A stretch of DNA of 23,921 bases, taken from IMG/VR virus record IMGVR_UViG_3300037882_001878, positions 1 through 23,921 of that record. The stretch is one strand, 5' to 3'. Below the pieces are notes generated by a model, which worked only from the letters and a program-made list of their open reading frames with translations, searched no databases and was not told where the DNA came from. The stretch comes from a virus. How positions within the stretch are numbered: the first letter of the stretch is position 1; the number at the start of each line of letters is the position of its first letter. The translations under genes were made by a program, and so were the position numbers. This document shows, piece after piece, positions 15,466 through 22,399 of this stretch.

Positions 15466-17519
15466 GTAAATTAATTTTCATTTTACTTTTTATTCCATTG
15501 TGCTTATCAAGCCAAACAAAACCAACTTCATTACAATGGGCGCCTAAATTACCTGCTGGTAAGAGGTGGGTGATTTCTGCATTAAGCGATAGTAATTATG
15601 CTCATGTGTTGGTGGATTCTATTGCTCAACAGATAGACACAAATGCTATCAATGCAAAGATAAACAAGCGAATAAAGGGAAGTGGAACAATTGATTATAT
15701 TCCTATTTGGGCTTCATCTGATAGCTTAAGTAATAGTTTTATAAAGAAAAATGCGGCTGGGTATATTGAGATAAATAATACAAATGCAAATGGAAAATTT
15801 GACATTAATAGCACTAATAACAACGTTTTCGTAAACGGAGGAAATGCAACTGCAACGGGGTATTTAAATAATGCTTTTAGTGGTTTAAATTCAATAACAT
15901 CAGGGATCTTAAATAATTCGTTTGGGTATAATTCTCTTTATTCTTTAAATACAGGAGGGTTTAATAATGGTTTTGGTGTTACAGCTGGGCAAAATCTTAC
16001 ATCAGGTTATTATAATAATTATTTTGGATATCAGGCTGGATTGTCAAATTCAACAGGATCAAATAACAATGCTTTTGGAACAGCTTCTTTACAAAATTCT
16101 ACAGGGTCAAATAACAATGCATTTGGGTATGCATCTGGATTAAATAAAATTGGAGGTTCAAATAATGTACTGCTAGGTAATTATACTAATTCGGAAGGTG
16201 GTTCAGCTTCGTATAATATAGCAATAGGTGAACAAGCGATACAATTTTTCCAAGGAAATAACAACATCGGAATAGGGCACTTGGTTGGGTATGCAGATGT
16301 AAGTTCAGCTTCAAACATTGGAGATATGTTTTATGTAGGTAATTATTTTTCTGGTAATACCGCATGGCTCAAAGGTAAAATCGGAGCTAATGGTAATACC
16401 TCATATTTGCAAATAGATGGAAAATTTAAATACAATTTTTCAAGTCCAGATAACGCAACTGGATTGGTAGGAAAATCGAGCGATGGGTTTTTAAAAGATA
16501 TTTCTTTAGGTAGTGGTTTATCGCTTTCGGGGGCAGGTGTATTGTCTAGTAATGTAGGCGGTTCAAACTGGACAAATTACGGCTCAAACATTCATTATAA
16601 TTTAGGCAGGGTATTGATAGGAAATACAGATACAATCTATGGTAAACTAAATGTATTAACTACTGCTTCTGCTGCAAATCCGATAGCTCGAATAAAAGAT
16701 AATAGCAACAATGGAATATATCTACAAACGCCTAGCGGCACAGGAGGTGGCGCATATGCAACAGAACTAACAGGTGGTATAAGATGTACGGCATCGGGTA
16801 CGAATAACGCCACAATCAGAGATAACGGCGGTAGTGCCGGAACAGCAGGGCAATTGCTTACATCTCAAGGTGCGAATAATTGGACGTGGGCCTCTGTACC
16901 TAACGAATTACCAGGAGGTGGACTAGCTAATCAAGTATTAAAAAAGAACTCGACAAATAATGGTCTAATATGGGCAAATGATCAAACTGGTAGCGGTGTA
17001 ACATTGGTATCATTTGGAACATTGTCTGGAGGTGTTGTGCCTATCTCTTCAAATGGATCTACATTTTCCGCTAATGGATCAATTGCAGCTGGTAGTGGTA
17101 TTTCACTTAGTACGTCGGGAACTTCGCCAAAGGTGTTAACGATAAGTGCTGCTACTGCTACTTATACTTATCGGGAATATTATATTAATTCAAACTATAC
17201 AACATTAACTTTATTTTCAGGAACTGTAAATTCTGGATTTTCAGGAACTGTTCCAGAAACTGGAGTTTATGAAATTACATTAACAAGTAATAATAATGAT
17301 TCATATTCGTCAGCTGTTTTTGTAAACGGAAATTGCACTTGTGGATATAGTACTTTATTTAATAATTCGGTTGGATACAAAGTAGTATCTAATACAGGAA
17401 GTTCATCTACAAGTTCAAGAACATGGAGCCAAAATTTGAATTCTGGGGATAATATACAATTAGGCGTAAATGGATCATTTAATGATAAATATTTAGCTAT
17501 ATCGATAAAGAAAATATAA
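15462..17519 (+). CDS. Tail fibre-like adhesin with signal peptide and YadA-head-like repeats
   Basis: A 685-residue protein in the tail fibre slot. Residues 1-18 form a typical Sec signal peptide (Lys, hydrophobic stretch FILLFIPLCL, then SS before Gln-Thr). A region around residues 130-260 holds Asn/Gly-rich NNAFG repeats as in YadA-like head domains, with a clear 16-residue period around residues 196-227. Gly/Ser-rich stretches follow, and the last 120 residues (YREYYINSNYTTLTLF to AISIKKI) look like a C1q/TNF-like jelly-roll tip. The signal peptide is unusual for a virion protein made in the cytoplasm. The gene may have been taken from a host surface adhesin; alternatively the protein is exported as a moron. 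Confidence 0.75.
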   Translation: MSKLIFILLFIPLCLSSQTKPTSLQWAPKLPAGKRWVISALSDSNYAHVLVDSIAQQIDTNAINAKINKRIKGSGTIDYIPIWASSDSLSNSFIKKNAAGYIEINNTNANGKFDINSTNNNVFVNGGNATATGYLNNAFSGLNSITSGILNNSFGYNSLYSLNTGGFNNGFGVTAGQNLTSGYYNNYFGYQAGLSNSTGSNNNAFGTASLQNSTGSNNNAFGYASGLNKIGGSNNVLLGNYTNSEGGSASYNIAIGEQAIQFFQGNNNIGIGHLVGYADVSSASNIGDMFYVGNYFSGNTAWLKGKIGANGNTSYLQIDGKFKYNFSSPDNATGLVGKSSDGFLKDISLGSGLSLSGAGVLSSNVGGSNWTNYGSNIHYNLGRVLIGNTDTIYGKLNVLTTASAANPIARIKDNSNNGIYLQTPSGTGGGAYATELTGGIRCTASGTNNATIRDNGGSAGTAGQLLTSQGANNWTWASVPNELPGGGLANQVLKKNSTNNGLIWANDQTGSGVTLVSFGTLSGGVVPISSNGSTFSANGSIAAGSGISLSTSGTSPKVLTISAATATYTYREYYINSNYTTLTLFSGTVNSGFSGTVPETGVYEITLTSNNNDSYSSAVFVNGNCTCGYSTLFNNSVGYKVVSNTGSSSTSSRTWSQNLNSGDNIQLGVNGSFNDKYLAISIKKI
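16046..16141 (+). repeat. 48-bp tandem repeat in the fibre gene
   Basis: Two adjacent imperfect 48-bp units encode NSTGSNNNAFGTASLQ and NSTGSNNNAFGYASGL. They form part of the beta-roll repeat region of the fibre and could expand or contract by recombination. Confidence 0.7.
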
Positions 17520-17521
17520 CA

Positions 17522-17857
17522 ATGTGCAATAAACTAAACACAACAGAAGGCGAATTATTTACAGATACCATAATAATTAAATCTAATGGTTTGCCATTTG
17601 ATTGCTCTGCATTTACGGAAATAAAATGTCAGGTAAAAAAGAAATTATCTACAGATCCTATCATTGTTGAATTTAAAAAAAGTGATGGAACATTTGTATT
17701 GGCGGGAACAAACAACAATGAATTAAGATTCAATAAAGTGATGCTTATTGGTAATGTTGGTACCTATAAGTTTGACATAGTTTTCATCAATGCGAGCGGT
17801 GGTCAGGTGCTTATAAAAGGCACAATATTTATAGAAAAAAGAATAACTGTAATATGA
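17522..17857 (+). CDS. Baseplate upper-protein-like Ig-type domain (putative)
   Basis: A 111-residue beta protein, 2 nt after the fibre gene. The pattern GELFTDTIIIKSNGLPFDCSAFTEIKCQVKKK, then NELRFNKVMLIGNVGTYKFDIVF and a final KGTIFIEKRITV strand recalls the BppU N-terminal (DUF2479-like) domain that attaches receptor-binding proteins to baseplates. It probably anchors or decorates the fibre. The next gene overlaps its stop by 4 nt. Confidence 0.55.
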   Translation: MCNKLNTTEGELFTDTIIIKSNGLPFDCSAFTEIKCQVKKKLSTDPIIVEFKKSDGTFVLAGTNNNELRFNKVMLIGNVGTYKFDIVFINASGGQVLIKGTIFIEKRITVI

Positions 17858-18273
17858 ATTTAGATTACGAAATAAAGGATAAGGATATTGATGTCGATTT
17901 GCGTCGTAATGTGGTAAATGTTCAAGGTAGTACTAATCAATTTTATGAAACTATTTTCAAAATAGATGACTATACTCCAGTTATTATCTCAGGTGAAAAT
18001 ATCCAAATAAGTACAATAAATGGTTCTGAATATTGTCTATATTATCCACCTTTAGGAATAAAAGCCTATAAGTTATTTTCAGATTATGAGGATCAAGGAT
18101 TCGAAACCGTAACGGTTCAATTTACAACAAATGGAATAGGATCTCAACCATGTTTAAAATTCAGTATAATATACGAAGGTACACTAGACAAGATACATAC
18201 ATTTATACTAAGGTGGCCAAAATCAAGTGGAATGCCTAGTCCTCCAGTTGGTGGTGGGGGTGGTGCATCGTAA
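17854..18273 (+). CDS. Hypothetical tail-region protein with poly-Gly C-terminus
   Basis: A 139-residue beta-rich protein with no family I recognise. It ends in SSGMPSPPVGGGGGAS, a flexible Pro/Gly tail. It starts on a 4-nt overlap with the baseplate-like gene, so the two are likely co-translated and may interact at the fibre or baseplate. Confidence 0.6.
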   Translation: MNLDYEIKDKDIDVDLRRNVVNVQGSTNQFYETIFKIDDYTPVIISGENIQISTINGSEYCLYYPPLGIKAYKLFSDYEDQGFETVTVQFTTNGIGSQPCLKFSIIYEGTLDKIHTFILRWPKSSGMPSPPVGGGGGAS

Positions 18274-18294
18274 CTAATAATTAAATCAATATAT

Positions 18295-18543
18295 ATGAAA
18301 GAACAATTTTTAAATATAATAACTGAACAAATCAAAAGGCAAGGATTGAGCTTTGTTATTCTTGCAGCTGTTGTTTGGTTTTTTTACGACGAAGTTCAGG
18401 AAGTGAAACGAGATTTTGCAGCGTGCAATACTCAATTAATTGAAATGTATTCAAAGCATTCTTTAGAAAATCGTGAAGTAATTTTAAAGAACACTCAAGT
18501 GATTGAGGAAGTAAAAGAATTAATAAAATCAAAAAATAAATAA
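18295..18543 (+). CDS. Small membrane protein with coiled-coil tail, possible spanin or holin
   Basis: An 82-residue protein with one transmembrane helix at about residues 18-30 (LSFVILAAVVWFF) followed by a long charged helix (EVQEVKRDFAACNTQLIEMY onwards). This N-in layout with an outward coiled coil is that of an inner-membrane spanin (Rz-like) or an accessory holin. It opens the lysis region; no outer-membrane spanin partner was recognised. Its stop shares a base with the next ATG. Confidence 0.55.
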   Translation: MKEQFLNIITEQIKRQGLSFVILAAVVWFFYDEVQEVKRDFAACNTQLIEMYSKHSLENREVILKNTQVIEEVKELIKSKNK

Positions 18544-18779
18544 TGGAAATAAGGGACTTTGATAAGATTGAAAATAATCTAATAATAAAAAAATTAGATC
18601 CTAAATTATTCGCTTTGATAGGATCGTTTTTAAAGGAAATGAGGCCTCTATTATTTGATGAAAATTTCAAATACAGGCCTATTAAATTAATCCAAATCGG
18701 AAGGCTTTATAAAATTGCCAAAGCCACAATAGAATTTATTTTACAAATCATAAAAATACAAAATGGAAGTAGTTTCTAA
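18543..18779 (+). CDS. Hypothetical small protein in lysis region
   Basis: A 78-residue helical protein, one base overlap with the previous gene and 17-nt overlap with the next. It is rich in Lys and Ile (LIQIGRLYKIAKATIEFILQIIKIQ at the C-terminal end, an amphipathic or weakly membrane-active helix). No family recognised. Confidence 0.55.
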   Translation: MEIRDFDKIENNLIIKKLDPKLFALIGSFLKEMRPLLFDENFKYRPIKLIQIGRLYKIAKATIEFILQIIKIQNGSSF

Positions 18780-19038
18780 ATTTATAGCAGTAGCGACAAA
18801 GGAATCAATTTTAATCACAAATGAAGGCGACTTCAAAATAAATAAAGGTGATGAAGTCGAGATAATGGATTGCGAAAACAAGATAGATTTCAGCAGTTCA
18901 GAACCTGCAAAATATTATCTAAAATCAGAAGATCGTTTCTTGATTGGAGCTGTTTTGATGGGAGATTTCAGACCTAACAGAAAAGAATATTACAACTCCG
19001 AAACAGGAACTTTAATAAAAAATATTCCTATTATATAA
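18763..19038 (+). CDS. Hypothetical small protein in lysis region
   Basis: A 91-residue beta-type protein (SILITNEGDFKINKGDEVEI early, YLKSEDRFLIGAVLMGDF later) without a recognised family. It overlaps the previous gene by 17 nt and precedes the holin-like gene by 19 nt, so it belongs to the same transcript. Confidence 0.55.
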   Translation: MEVVSKFIAVATKESILITNEGDFKINKGDEVEIMDCENKIDFSSSEPAKYYLKSEDRFLIGAVLMGDFRPNRKEYYNSETGTLIKNIPII

Positions 19039-19057
19039 TTTTTTAAATACTAATAAA

Positions 19058-19306
19058 ATGATAGATTTTTTAATTGAATTGGTCTTGAGATTATTTTCTA
19101 AGACGCCAAACTTTTTTAAGATTGTAAGGACAATAAGTATTATTCTTACAGTTATTACAGGTCTTCCGTTATTCTTACAAGAATCAGGAATAGATCTACC
19201 TTCTGCATGGGATGCTATAGCTAGTAAAATCGTATCCATTGCTGGTGTAGTATCTGCATTCATAGCTTCATTAGCGGTAGAAGATCCCAAAAATTTAAAG
19301 CCATAG
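19058..19306 (+). CDS. Holin-like membrane protein
   Basis: An 82-residue protein with two hydrophobic segments, ISIILTVITGLPLFL (about residues 29-43) and IVSIAGVVSAFIASLAV (about 57-73), separated by a short loop, and a basic/acidic C-terminal end. Size, two-helix layout and position right before the endolysin fit a class II holin that opens the inner membrane at lysis. No signature proves it. Confidence 0.65.
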   Translation: MIDFLIELVLRLFSKTPNFFKIVRTISIILTVITGLPLFLQESGIDLPSAWDAIASKIVSIAGVVSAFIASLAVEDPKNLKP

Positions 19307-19332
19307 CAGTTTTGGTTAGTAAATAATTTTTA

Positions 19333-19362
19333 AGGTGATTTGGTAAAAGTATCAGATCACCT
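19333..19362 (+). promoter_or_regulatory. Stem-loop between holin-like and endolysin genes
   Basis: AGGTGAT (19333-19339) pairs with ATCACCT (19356-19362); inside, after a 2x2 internal loop, GGTA pairs with TATC around an AAAG tetraloop. No T run follows, so it is not a standard terminator. It could tune endolysin expression or protect a processed mRNA end. Confidence 0.45.
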
Positions 19363-19384
19363 ATTTAAAATTTAATATAGAATA

Positions 19385-19825
19385 ATGGAAAATAAGATAA
19401 TAGAAATAGCTATAAAAGAAATTGGCTATATCGAGGATAAAAATAATAGTACAAAATACGGAAAATGGTTTGGGCTGGACAAGCTCGCATGGTGTGGTAT
19501 CTTTACTTCATGGGTGTATTTCAAAGCTGGTTTTAAAATGCCTGTGATCGGATTTGACAAGGGCTTTGCATCGTGTCAATTATTCTACGAATGGGCAAAG
19601 AAAAATAATAAAATAGTATCAGATCCACAAAGCGGTGACATTGTTTTATTTGATTGGAATGGAGACAATCGATTCGACCATGTTGGTTTATTCGATCAAT
19701 GGAAAGTTAAAAATAAATCATTCCATACTATCGAGGGCAACACCTCATTGAAAAATCAATCGAACGGGGGCATGGTTATGCAGCGATTAAGAACCGTCAA
19801 AACTGCCGTATTTGTGAGAATATAA
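19385..19825 (+). CDS. Endolysin, CHAP-type amidase/endopeptidase
   Basis: A 146-residue single-domain lysin of the NlpC/P60-CHAP type (TIGR02594-like) that cuts peptidoglycan. The catalytic Cys37 is in AWCGIFTSWVY, the His99 in RFDHVGLF after SGDIVLFDW, and the third polar residue is in IEGNT (Glu117/Asn119). There is no signal peptide, so it needs the holin. It has no cell-wall binding domain, as is common for lysins of Gram-negative hosts. Confidence 0.88.
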   Translation: MENKIIEIAIKEIGYIEDKNNSTKYGKWFGLDKLAWCGIFTSWVYFKAGFKMPVIGFDKGFASCQLFYEWAKKNNKIVSDPQSGDIVLFDWNGDNRFDHVGLFDQWKVKNKSFHTIEGNTSLKNQSNGGMVMQRLRTVKTAVFVRI

Positions 19826-19854
19826 ATGAGTTTGCTTAGTTATATGATTGTGAT

Positions 19855-19882
19855 GGCCATGTCGTAAGATGTGGCCGTTTTT
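19855..19882 (+). terminator. Intrinsic terminator after the endolysin
   Basis: GGCCA (19855-19859) and TGGCC (19872-19876) form a GC-rich stem, followed by G and a T-rich tract (GTTTTTATT). It sits 30 nt after the endolysin stop and probably ends the late transcript. Confidence 0.65.
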
Positions 19883-19901
19883 ATTAATAAAATAAGAAAT
19901 A

Positions 19902-20282
19902 ATGGCTTCAATAAAATCAAAAACAATAACGGCTCTATACGTGCCAAAAAAATCAAGTACGGAAATACCACAAGATTCAAGGTACAAAACCAATAGATGG
20001 AAAATCTATTCTTTGTATACCAGGGAATCTTATCCAATATGCATGTTGGATAATAAACCGACTGAACCAAGGTTATTAGCTGTAGATCACATCATACCAG
20101 TTTCGCAAGGTGGGAGCTTTTGGAATCCAAAGAATCATCAAATTATTGGCTGGTCGCTTCACAGTAAAAAAACCAAAAGAGAAAAATATCAAAAATTGGA
20201 ATGGGTGTTGGATGAGTTTGGCGATAAAATTCCAAAGGATTTGAGCATCAAAAGCGTACACCATATTTTATTAAATTATTGA
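19902..20282 (+). CDS. HNH endonuclease lacking the usual zinc cysteines
   Basis: A 126-residue HNH protein. The core VDHIIPVSQGG (Asp62, His63), then NPKNHQ (Asn78) and SLHSKKTKRE (His87) give the His-Asn-His set. The normal CxxC pairs are reduced to one Cys (YPICMLD) and the second is replaced by IIGWSLH, so zinc is probably not bound. Phage HNH proteins commonly assist terminase in genome cutting and lie next to terS/terL. Here it lies after the lysis terminator and next to the att-like site, so a homing or other role is also possible. Confidence 0.75.
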   Translation: MASIKSKTITALYVPKKSSTEIPQDSRYKTNRWKIYSLYTRESYPICMLDNKPTEPRLLAVDHIIPVSQGGSFWNPKNHQIIGWSLHSKKTKREKYQKLEWVLDEFGDKIPKDLSIKSVHHILLNY

Positions 20283-20306
20283 TAGATAGGTTTTAATGTT
20301 GGTTTA

Positions 20307-20328
20307 TTCGAATCTCCCCAGCTCCACA
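20307..20328 (+). other. Attachment site: 3' end of tmRNA gene (ssrA)
   Basis: The run TTCGAAT (T-loop, 20307-20313), CTCCC (T-stem 3' strand), CAGCTCC (20319-20325) and A-CA is the 3' end of a tmRNA: CAGCTCC pairs with the universal tmRNA 5' end GGGGCTG. Directly upstream there is no GGGAG to close the T-stem and an HNH gene fills the place of the tmRNA body, so this is only a 3' fragment. Phages often integrate at this position of ssrA. With phage genes on the left and a terminator on the right it fits attR; attP in a free genome is the alternative. Confidence 0.7.
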
Positions 20329-20360
20329 AAATAAACCTCAAAAGACTTCCAAACGTCTGA

Positions 20361-20396
20361 AAGCCTAACAAAATAAGAATTGTTAGGCTTTTTTAT
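20361..20396 (+). terminator. Strong intrinsic terminator, possibly that of ssrA
   Basis: AAGCCTAACA (20361-20370) and TGTTAGGCTT (20381-20390) form a perfect 10-bp stem around a 10-nt loop, followed by TTTTATTTT. It begins 33 nt after the tmRNA fragment, consistent with the host ssrA terminator remaining at attR. Confidence 0.85.
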
Positions 20397-20422
20397 TTTC
20401 GCTTAGTATCGTTTTAAATCGT

Positions 20423-20478
20423 TACATTTGTGCTATAGTGTACACCATAGGTACACTATATTTTTTTGGTGTACACTA
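20423..20478 (+). promoter_or_regulatory. Promoter-like TACATTTG with overlapping GTGTAC inverted repeats
   Basis: TACATTTG (20423-20430) matches the TAnnTTTG -7 box of Bacteroidota. Next come TATAGTGTAC (20434-20443) and its inverted copy GTACACTATA (20451-20460), then T7 and GGTGTACACTA (20468-20478), the exact reverse complement of TAGTGTACACC (20436-20446). The sites cover the expected transcription start and look like repressor operators. The first hairpin plus T7 also has the form of a terminator, and the second pairing is mutually exclusive with it. The 20283-20683 stretch holds only the att site, terminator, these signals and the leader of the next gene. Confidence 0.6.
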
Positions 20479-20565
20479 ATTCTAAAACTATCTACATGCT
20501 GCCAAAGGTCATTTTGGTGAAATAAAAGATAAATCACATGTGTTAAAATATTGTTAAATATATAG

Positions 20566-20602
20566 TATAGTGTACATTATTCAAATGGTTGTTGTATATT
20601 TG
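20566..20602 (+). promoter_or_regulatory. Second promoter with GTGTAC operator
   Basis: A third TATAGTGTAC (20566-20575) lies where the -33 region would be for TATATTTG (20595-20602), a perfect TAnnTTTG box. This promoter would start transcription about 75 nt before the ATG at 20684. Sharing the operator with the upstream promoter suggests joint repression. Confidence 0.55.
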
Positions 20603-20655
20603 TATTGTGATTAGAAGGAAGGACATGAGAGACACTCTAATTATAAAAAAAACTT

Positions 20656-20683
20656 GAGGCTGCAACCTCGCAAACACAAAAAA
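20656..20683 (+). promoter_or_regulatory. Leader stem-loop, copy 1
   Basis: GAGG-CTGCAA-CCTC forms a small hairpin (20656-20669), followed by GCAAACAC and an A run up to the ATG at 20684. A second gene at 21357 has the same leader with a compensated stem pair. Confidence 0.55.
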
Positions 20684-21232
20684 ATGAAAATATTAATTAA
20701 TCCTGCCGACTATTTTGAAAGATATAACGGTGGATGGACAAAGGAGATTACTTGTCTTGACAAAGAAAAAACAAATGGCTATTCTCTTTTAGGAGAATTT
20801 ACACAAAAAGGGACACAGTGTTATGAAGGAGGTAAGCTTTATCTTGATTGTGGAATCGGTGGGTCTCGAAAAAACAACAAAAAGATTTATTCGCTTTTTA
20901 CGATAACGAAACAAGGAGACACTTGTGATGTAGAAGTAATAAAGGTAATTGGAAAAGCTGATGGATCCGAAAACTATGAAGGAAATGCATCAGATTGGGC
21001 AATAAAATTCTGGACTGCAATAGAGGAATTTTTTGCTAAATCAAGTGTTGTAGATGTACAAGCTTTGGTTAAAAGACATAAAGAATTGATTGCGGAGCTT
21101 GTTGAGCTTGAACGAATCTTAGATATAGAACACAATAAGGTAATAGATCTTGTAGATGACGCTGATATTGCAGACAATCCAGACCTTGCAAAGCCAGCTC
21201 CATTTAATGAAATACAGTACTTAACTTTATAA
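20684..21232 (+). CDS. Hypothetical protein with structured leader
   Basis: A 182-residue protein of unknown family. It has a beta-rich first half (GYSLLGEFTQKGTQCYEGGKLYLDCGIGG), a middle with KFWTAIEEFFAKS, and a C-terminal coiled coil (LVKRHKELIAELVELERIL). I chose ATG 20684 over the in-frame TTG at 20654 because the intervening bases belong to a leader shared with the 21357 gene and an A-rich stretch precedes the ATG. It is the first gene after the operator-bearing promoters and probably regulated accessory cargo. Confidence 0.7.
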   Translation: MKILINPADYFERYNGGWTKEITCLDKEKTNGYSLLGEFTQKGTQCYEGGKLYLDCGIGGSRKNNKKIYSLFTITKQGDTCDVEVIKVIGKADGSENYEGNASDWAIKFWTAIEEFFAKSSVVDVQALVKRHKELIAELVELERILDIEHNKVIDLVDDADIADNPDLAKPAPFNEIQYLTL

Positions 21233-21239
21233 CAAAAGA

Positions 21240-21298
21240 GCCCCCTTTCCTGCAAGATTGGGGGCGAATTTTGACGTAAGCAAACACTTTTTTACGTC
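21240..21298 (+). terminator. Double stem-loop between two leader-sharing genes
   Basis: GCCCCC (21240-21245) and GGGGGC (21260-21265) form a 6-bp GC stem; a second stem GACGTAA (21273-21279) pairs with TTACGTC (21292-21298). The first loop contains CCTGCAAG and the second GCAAACAC, both also present in the leaders. The first hairpin is followed by GAATTTT, a weak T tract. It may terminate the upstream gene or be part of the next gene's leader. Confidence 0.5.
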
Positions 21299-21328
21299 GA
21301 AGCAAATATAACAATATTAATTTAAAAT

Positions 21329-21356
21329 GAGCCTGCAAGCTCGCAAACACAAAAAA
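21329..21356 (+). promoter_or_regulatory. Leader stem-loop, copy 2
   Basis: GAGC-CTGCAA-GCTC forms the same hairpin as copy 1 (21329-21342), with the inner G-C pair replaced by C-G, followed by GCAAACAC and an A run to the ATG at 21357. Loop and downstream sequence are unchanged. Confidence 0.55.
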
Positions 21357-21989
21357 ATGAAAACAGCAAAATTTACTAGAAACGGTGAAAGCCCGAAATT
21401 TATCCCTGGTTTTAATTACAAAGGATTCTTAACCTCTAGCGTCCAAATCGGAGTTGGAGAGGCTATAAATAAAGGAGGATTTACAGCAGACGGAGACGGA
21501 GAAACTTGGGAAGAGTATAAGTCCTATAAAGAAAAATACCGCCCTTATTTCGACAATAATAGCATGGATGCATCTACTAGAGACTTCGTAAAATATAATA
21601 TTGCCGACAAAGATTTGAGAGATGTAATCGGTACTGAATATGAAAAATATCTGATAATTTTTGGAACTACTGCGAATTATACAGTAGTTGATGTCGAAGA
21701 GGAAAAGGCAAACAAAGCAGCTGAAGAAGCTAATTCTGTTGCCAATAAAAGTATTCCGATAAAAGTAATAGATGGCAGCTTTGGAAAGAAAATAGTTACA
21801 AGACTTCCCGCTGAACTTTTTGCAAAAATAAAGCACGAAGCTAAATATTGGAGTGCCGCCGACATTGACGACTGGAACGAAGACATGGACGATTTTAGCA
21901 AAGTTGGTGACGGCAAATATGATAAAGGCTGGTACTATACAGAAAATGCCGTAGAAATATTAAAAAATTTAGGTTACGAAATTATATGA
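21357..21989 (+). CDS. Hypothetical acidic protein with structured leader
   Basis: A 210-residue protein of unknown family, acidic in its centre (VVDVEEEKANKAAEEA) and end (DIDDWNEDMDDFSKVGDG). The C-terminal YYTENAVEILKNLGYEII end is compact. ATG 21357 is preferred to the in-frame ATG at 21327 because the latter falls inside the shared leader. The next gene starts on a 4-nt overlap, so the two are co-translated. Confidence 0.7.
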   Translation: MKTAKFTRNGESPKFIPGFNYKGFLTSSVQIGVGEAINKGGFTADGDGETWEEYKSYKEKYRPYFDNNSMDASTRDFVKYNIADKDLRDVIGTEYEKYLIIFGTTANYTVVDVEEEKANKAAEEANSVANKSIPIKVIDGSFGKKIVTRLPAELFAKIKHEAKYWSAADIDDWNEDMDDFSKVGDGKYDKGWYYTENAVEILKNLGYEII

Positions 21990-22399
21990 AAATAGAACAC
22001 ATTACACTAGGAGGTAATGCAGTAATCCGGGATACAGACAGTATCTCGGATGCTGTAAAAAATAAATTGTCTGGAATAACTGGAAAGACTCAAAAACTTT
22101 GGATTCCAGACATTCCTTTTGGAATCGTGATAACTGTAAACGAAGAAGGGGCTATTTTCAATTTACAAAAAGGTGAAGTACCTTTTACTGTAAATGTATG
22201 TTGCTTTGAAGAAAAATACAAAAGTACAATGCTTGCCAATGTAGATCAACTTAACTTTTTCAAGTTCGATACTATAGATCCAGTAACTCCAAATTGGCTT
22301 TACACCTGTATTTTTATGCCTATCTTAGATCCATATGAGGCGTCTCTAGCTGGAGAAATAGAGCTATATATTTATCACCAATTATTGTTAAAAAAATGA
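21986..22399 (+). CDS. Hypothetical protein, partner of the preceding gene
   Basis: A 137-residue protein beginning MKIEHITLGGNAVIRDTD, of mixed alpha/beta look, without recognised motifs. It overlaps the previous gene (ATGA) and the following XRE gene (ATGA at 22396-22399), so three products are translated in series. Together with the regulator this could be a toxin-antitoxin or immunity-like set, but nothing in the sequence proves it. Confidence 0.65.
   Translation: MKIEHITLGGNAVIRDTDSISDAVKNKLSGITGKTQKLWIPDIPFGIVITVNEEGAIFNLQKGEVPFTVNVCCFEEKYKSTMLANVDQLNFFKFDTIDPVTPNWLYTCIFMPILDPYEASLAGEIELYIYHQLLLKK

Noticed and set aside
19902-20282. HNH protein as a Cas nuclease of the cassette
   Set aside because: It is 15 kb away, of the small phage HNH type, and separated by terminators.
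19902-20328. Complete tmRNA gene
   Set aside because: Only the 3' end is present; the T-stem 5' strand and acceptor 5' strand are missing and an HNH gene occupies the upstream DNA.
20654-20683. TTG start for the 20684 gene
   Set aside because: The extra codons coincide with a leader hairpin repeated before the 21357 gene; the later ATG has the usual A-rich context.
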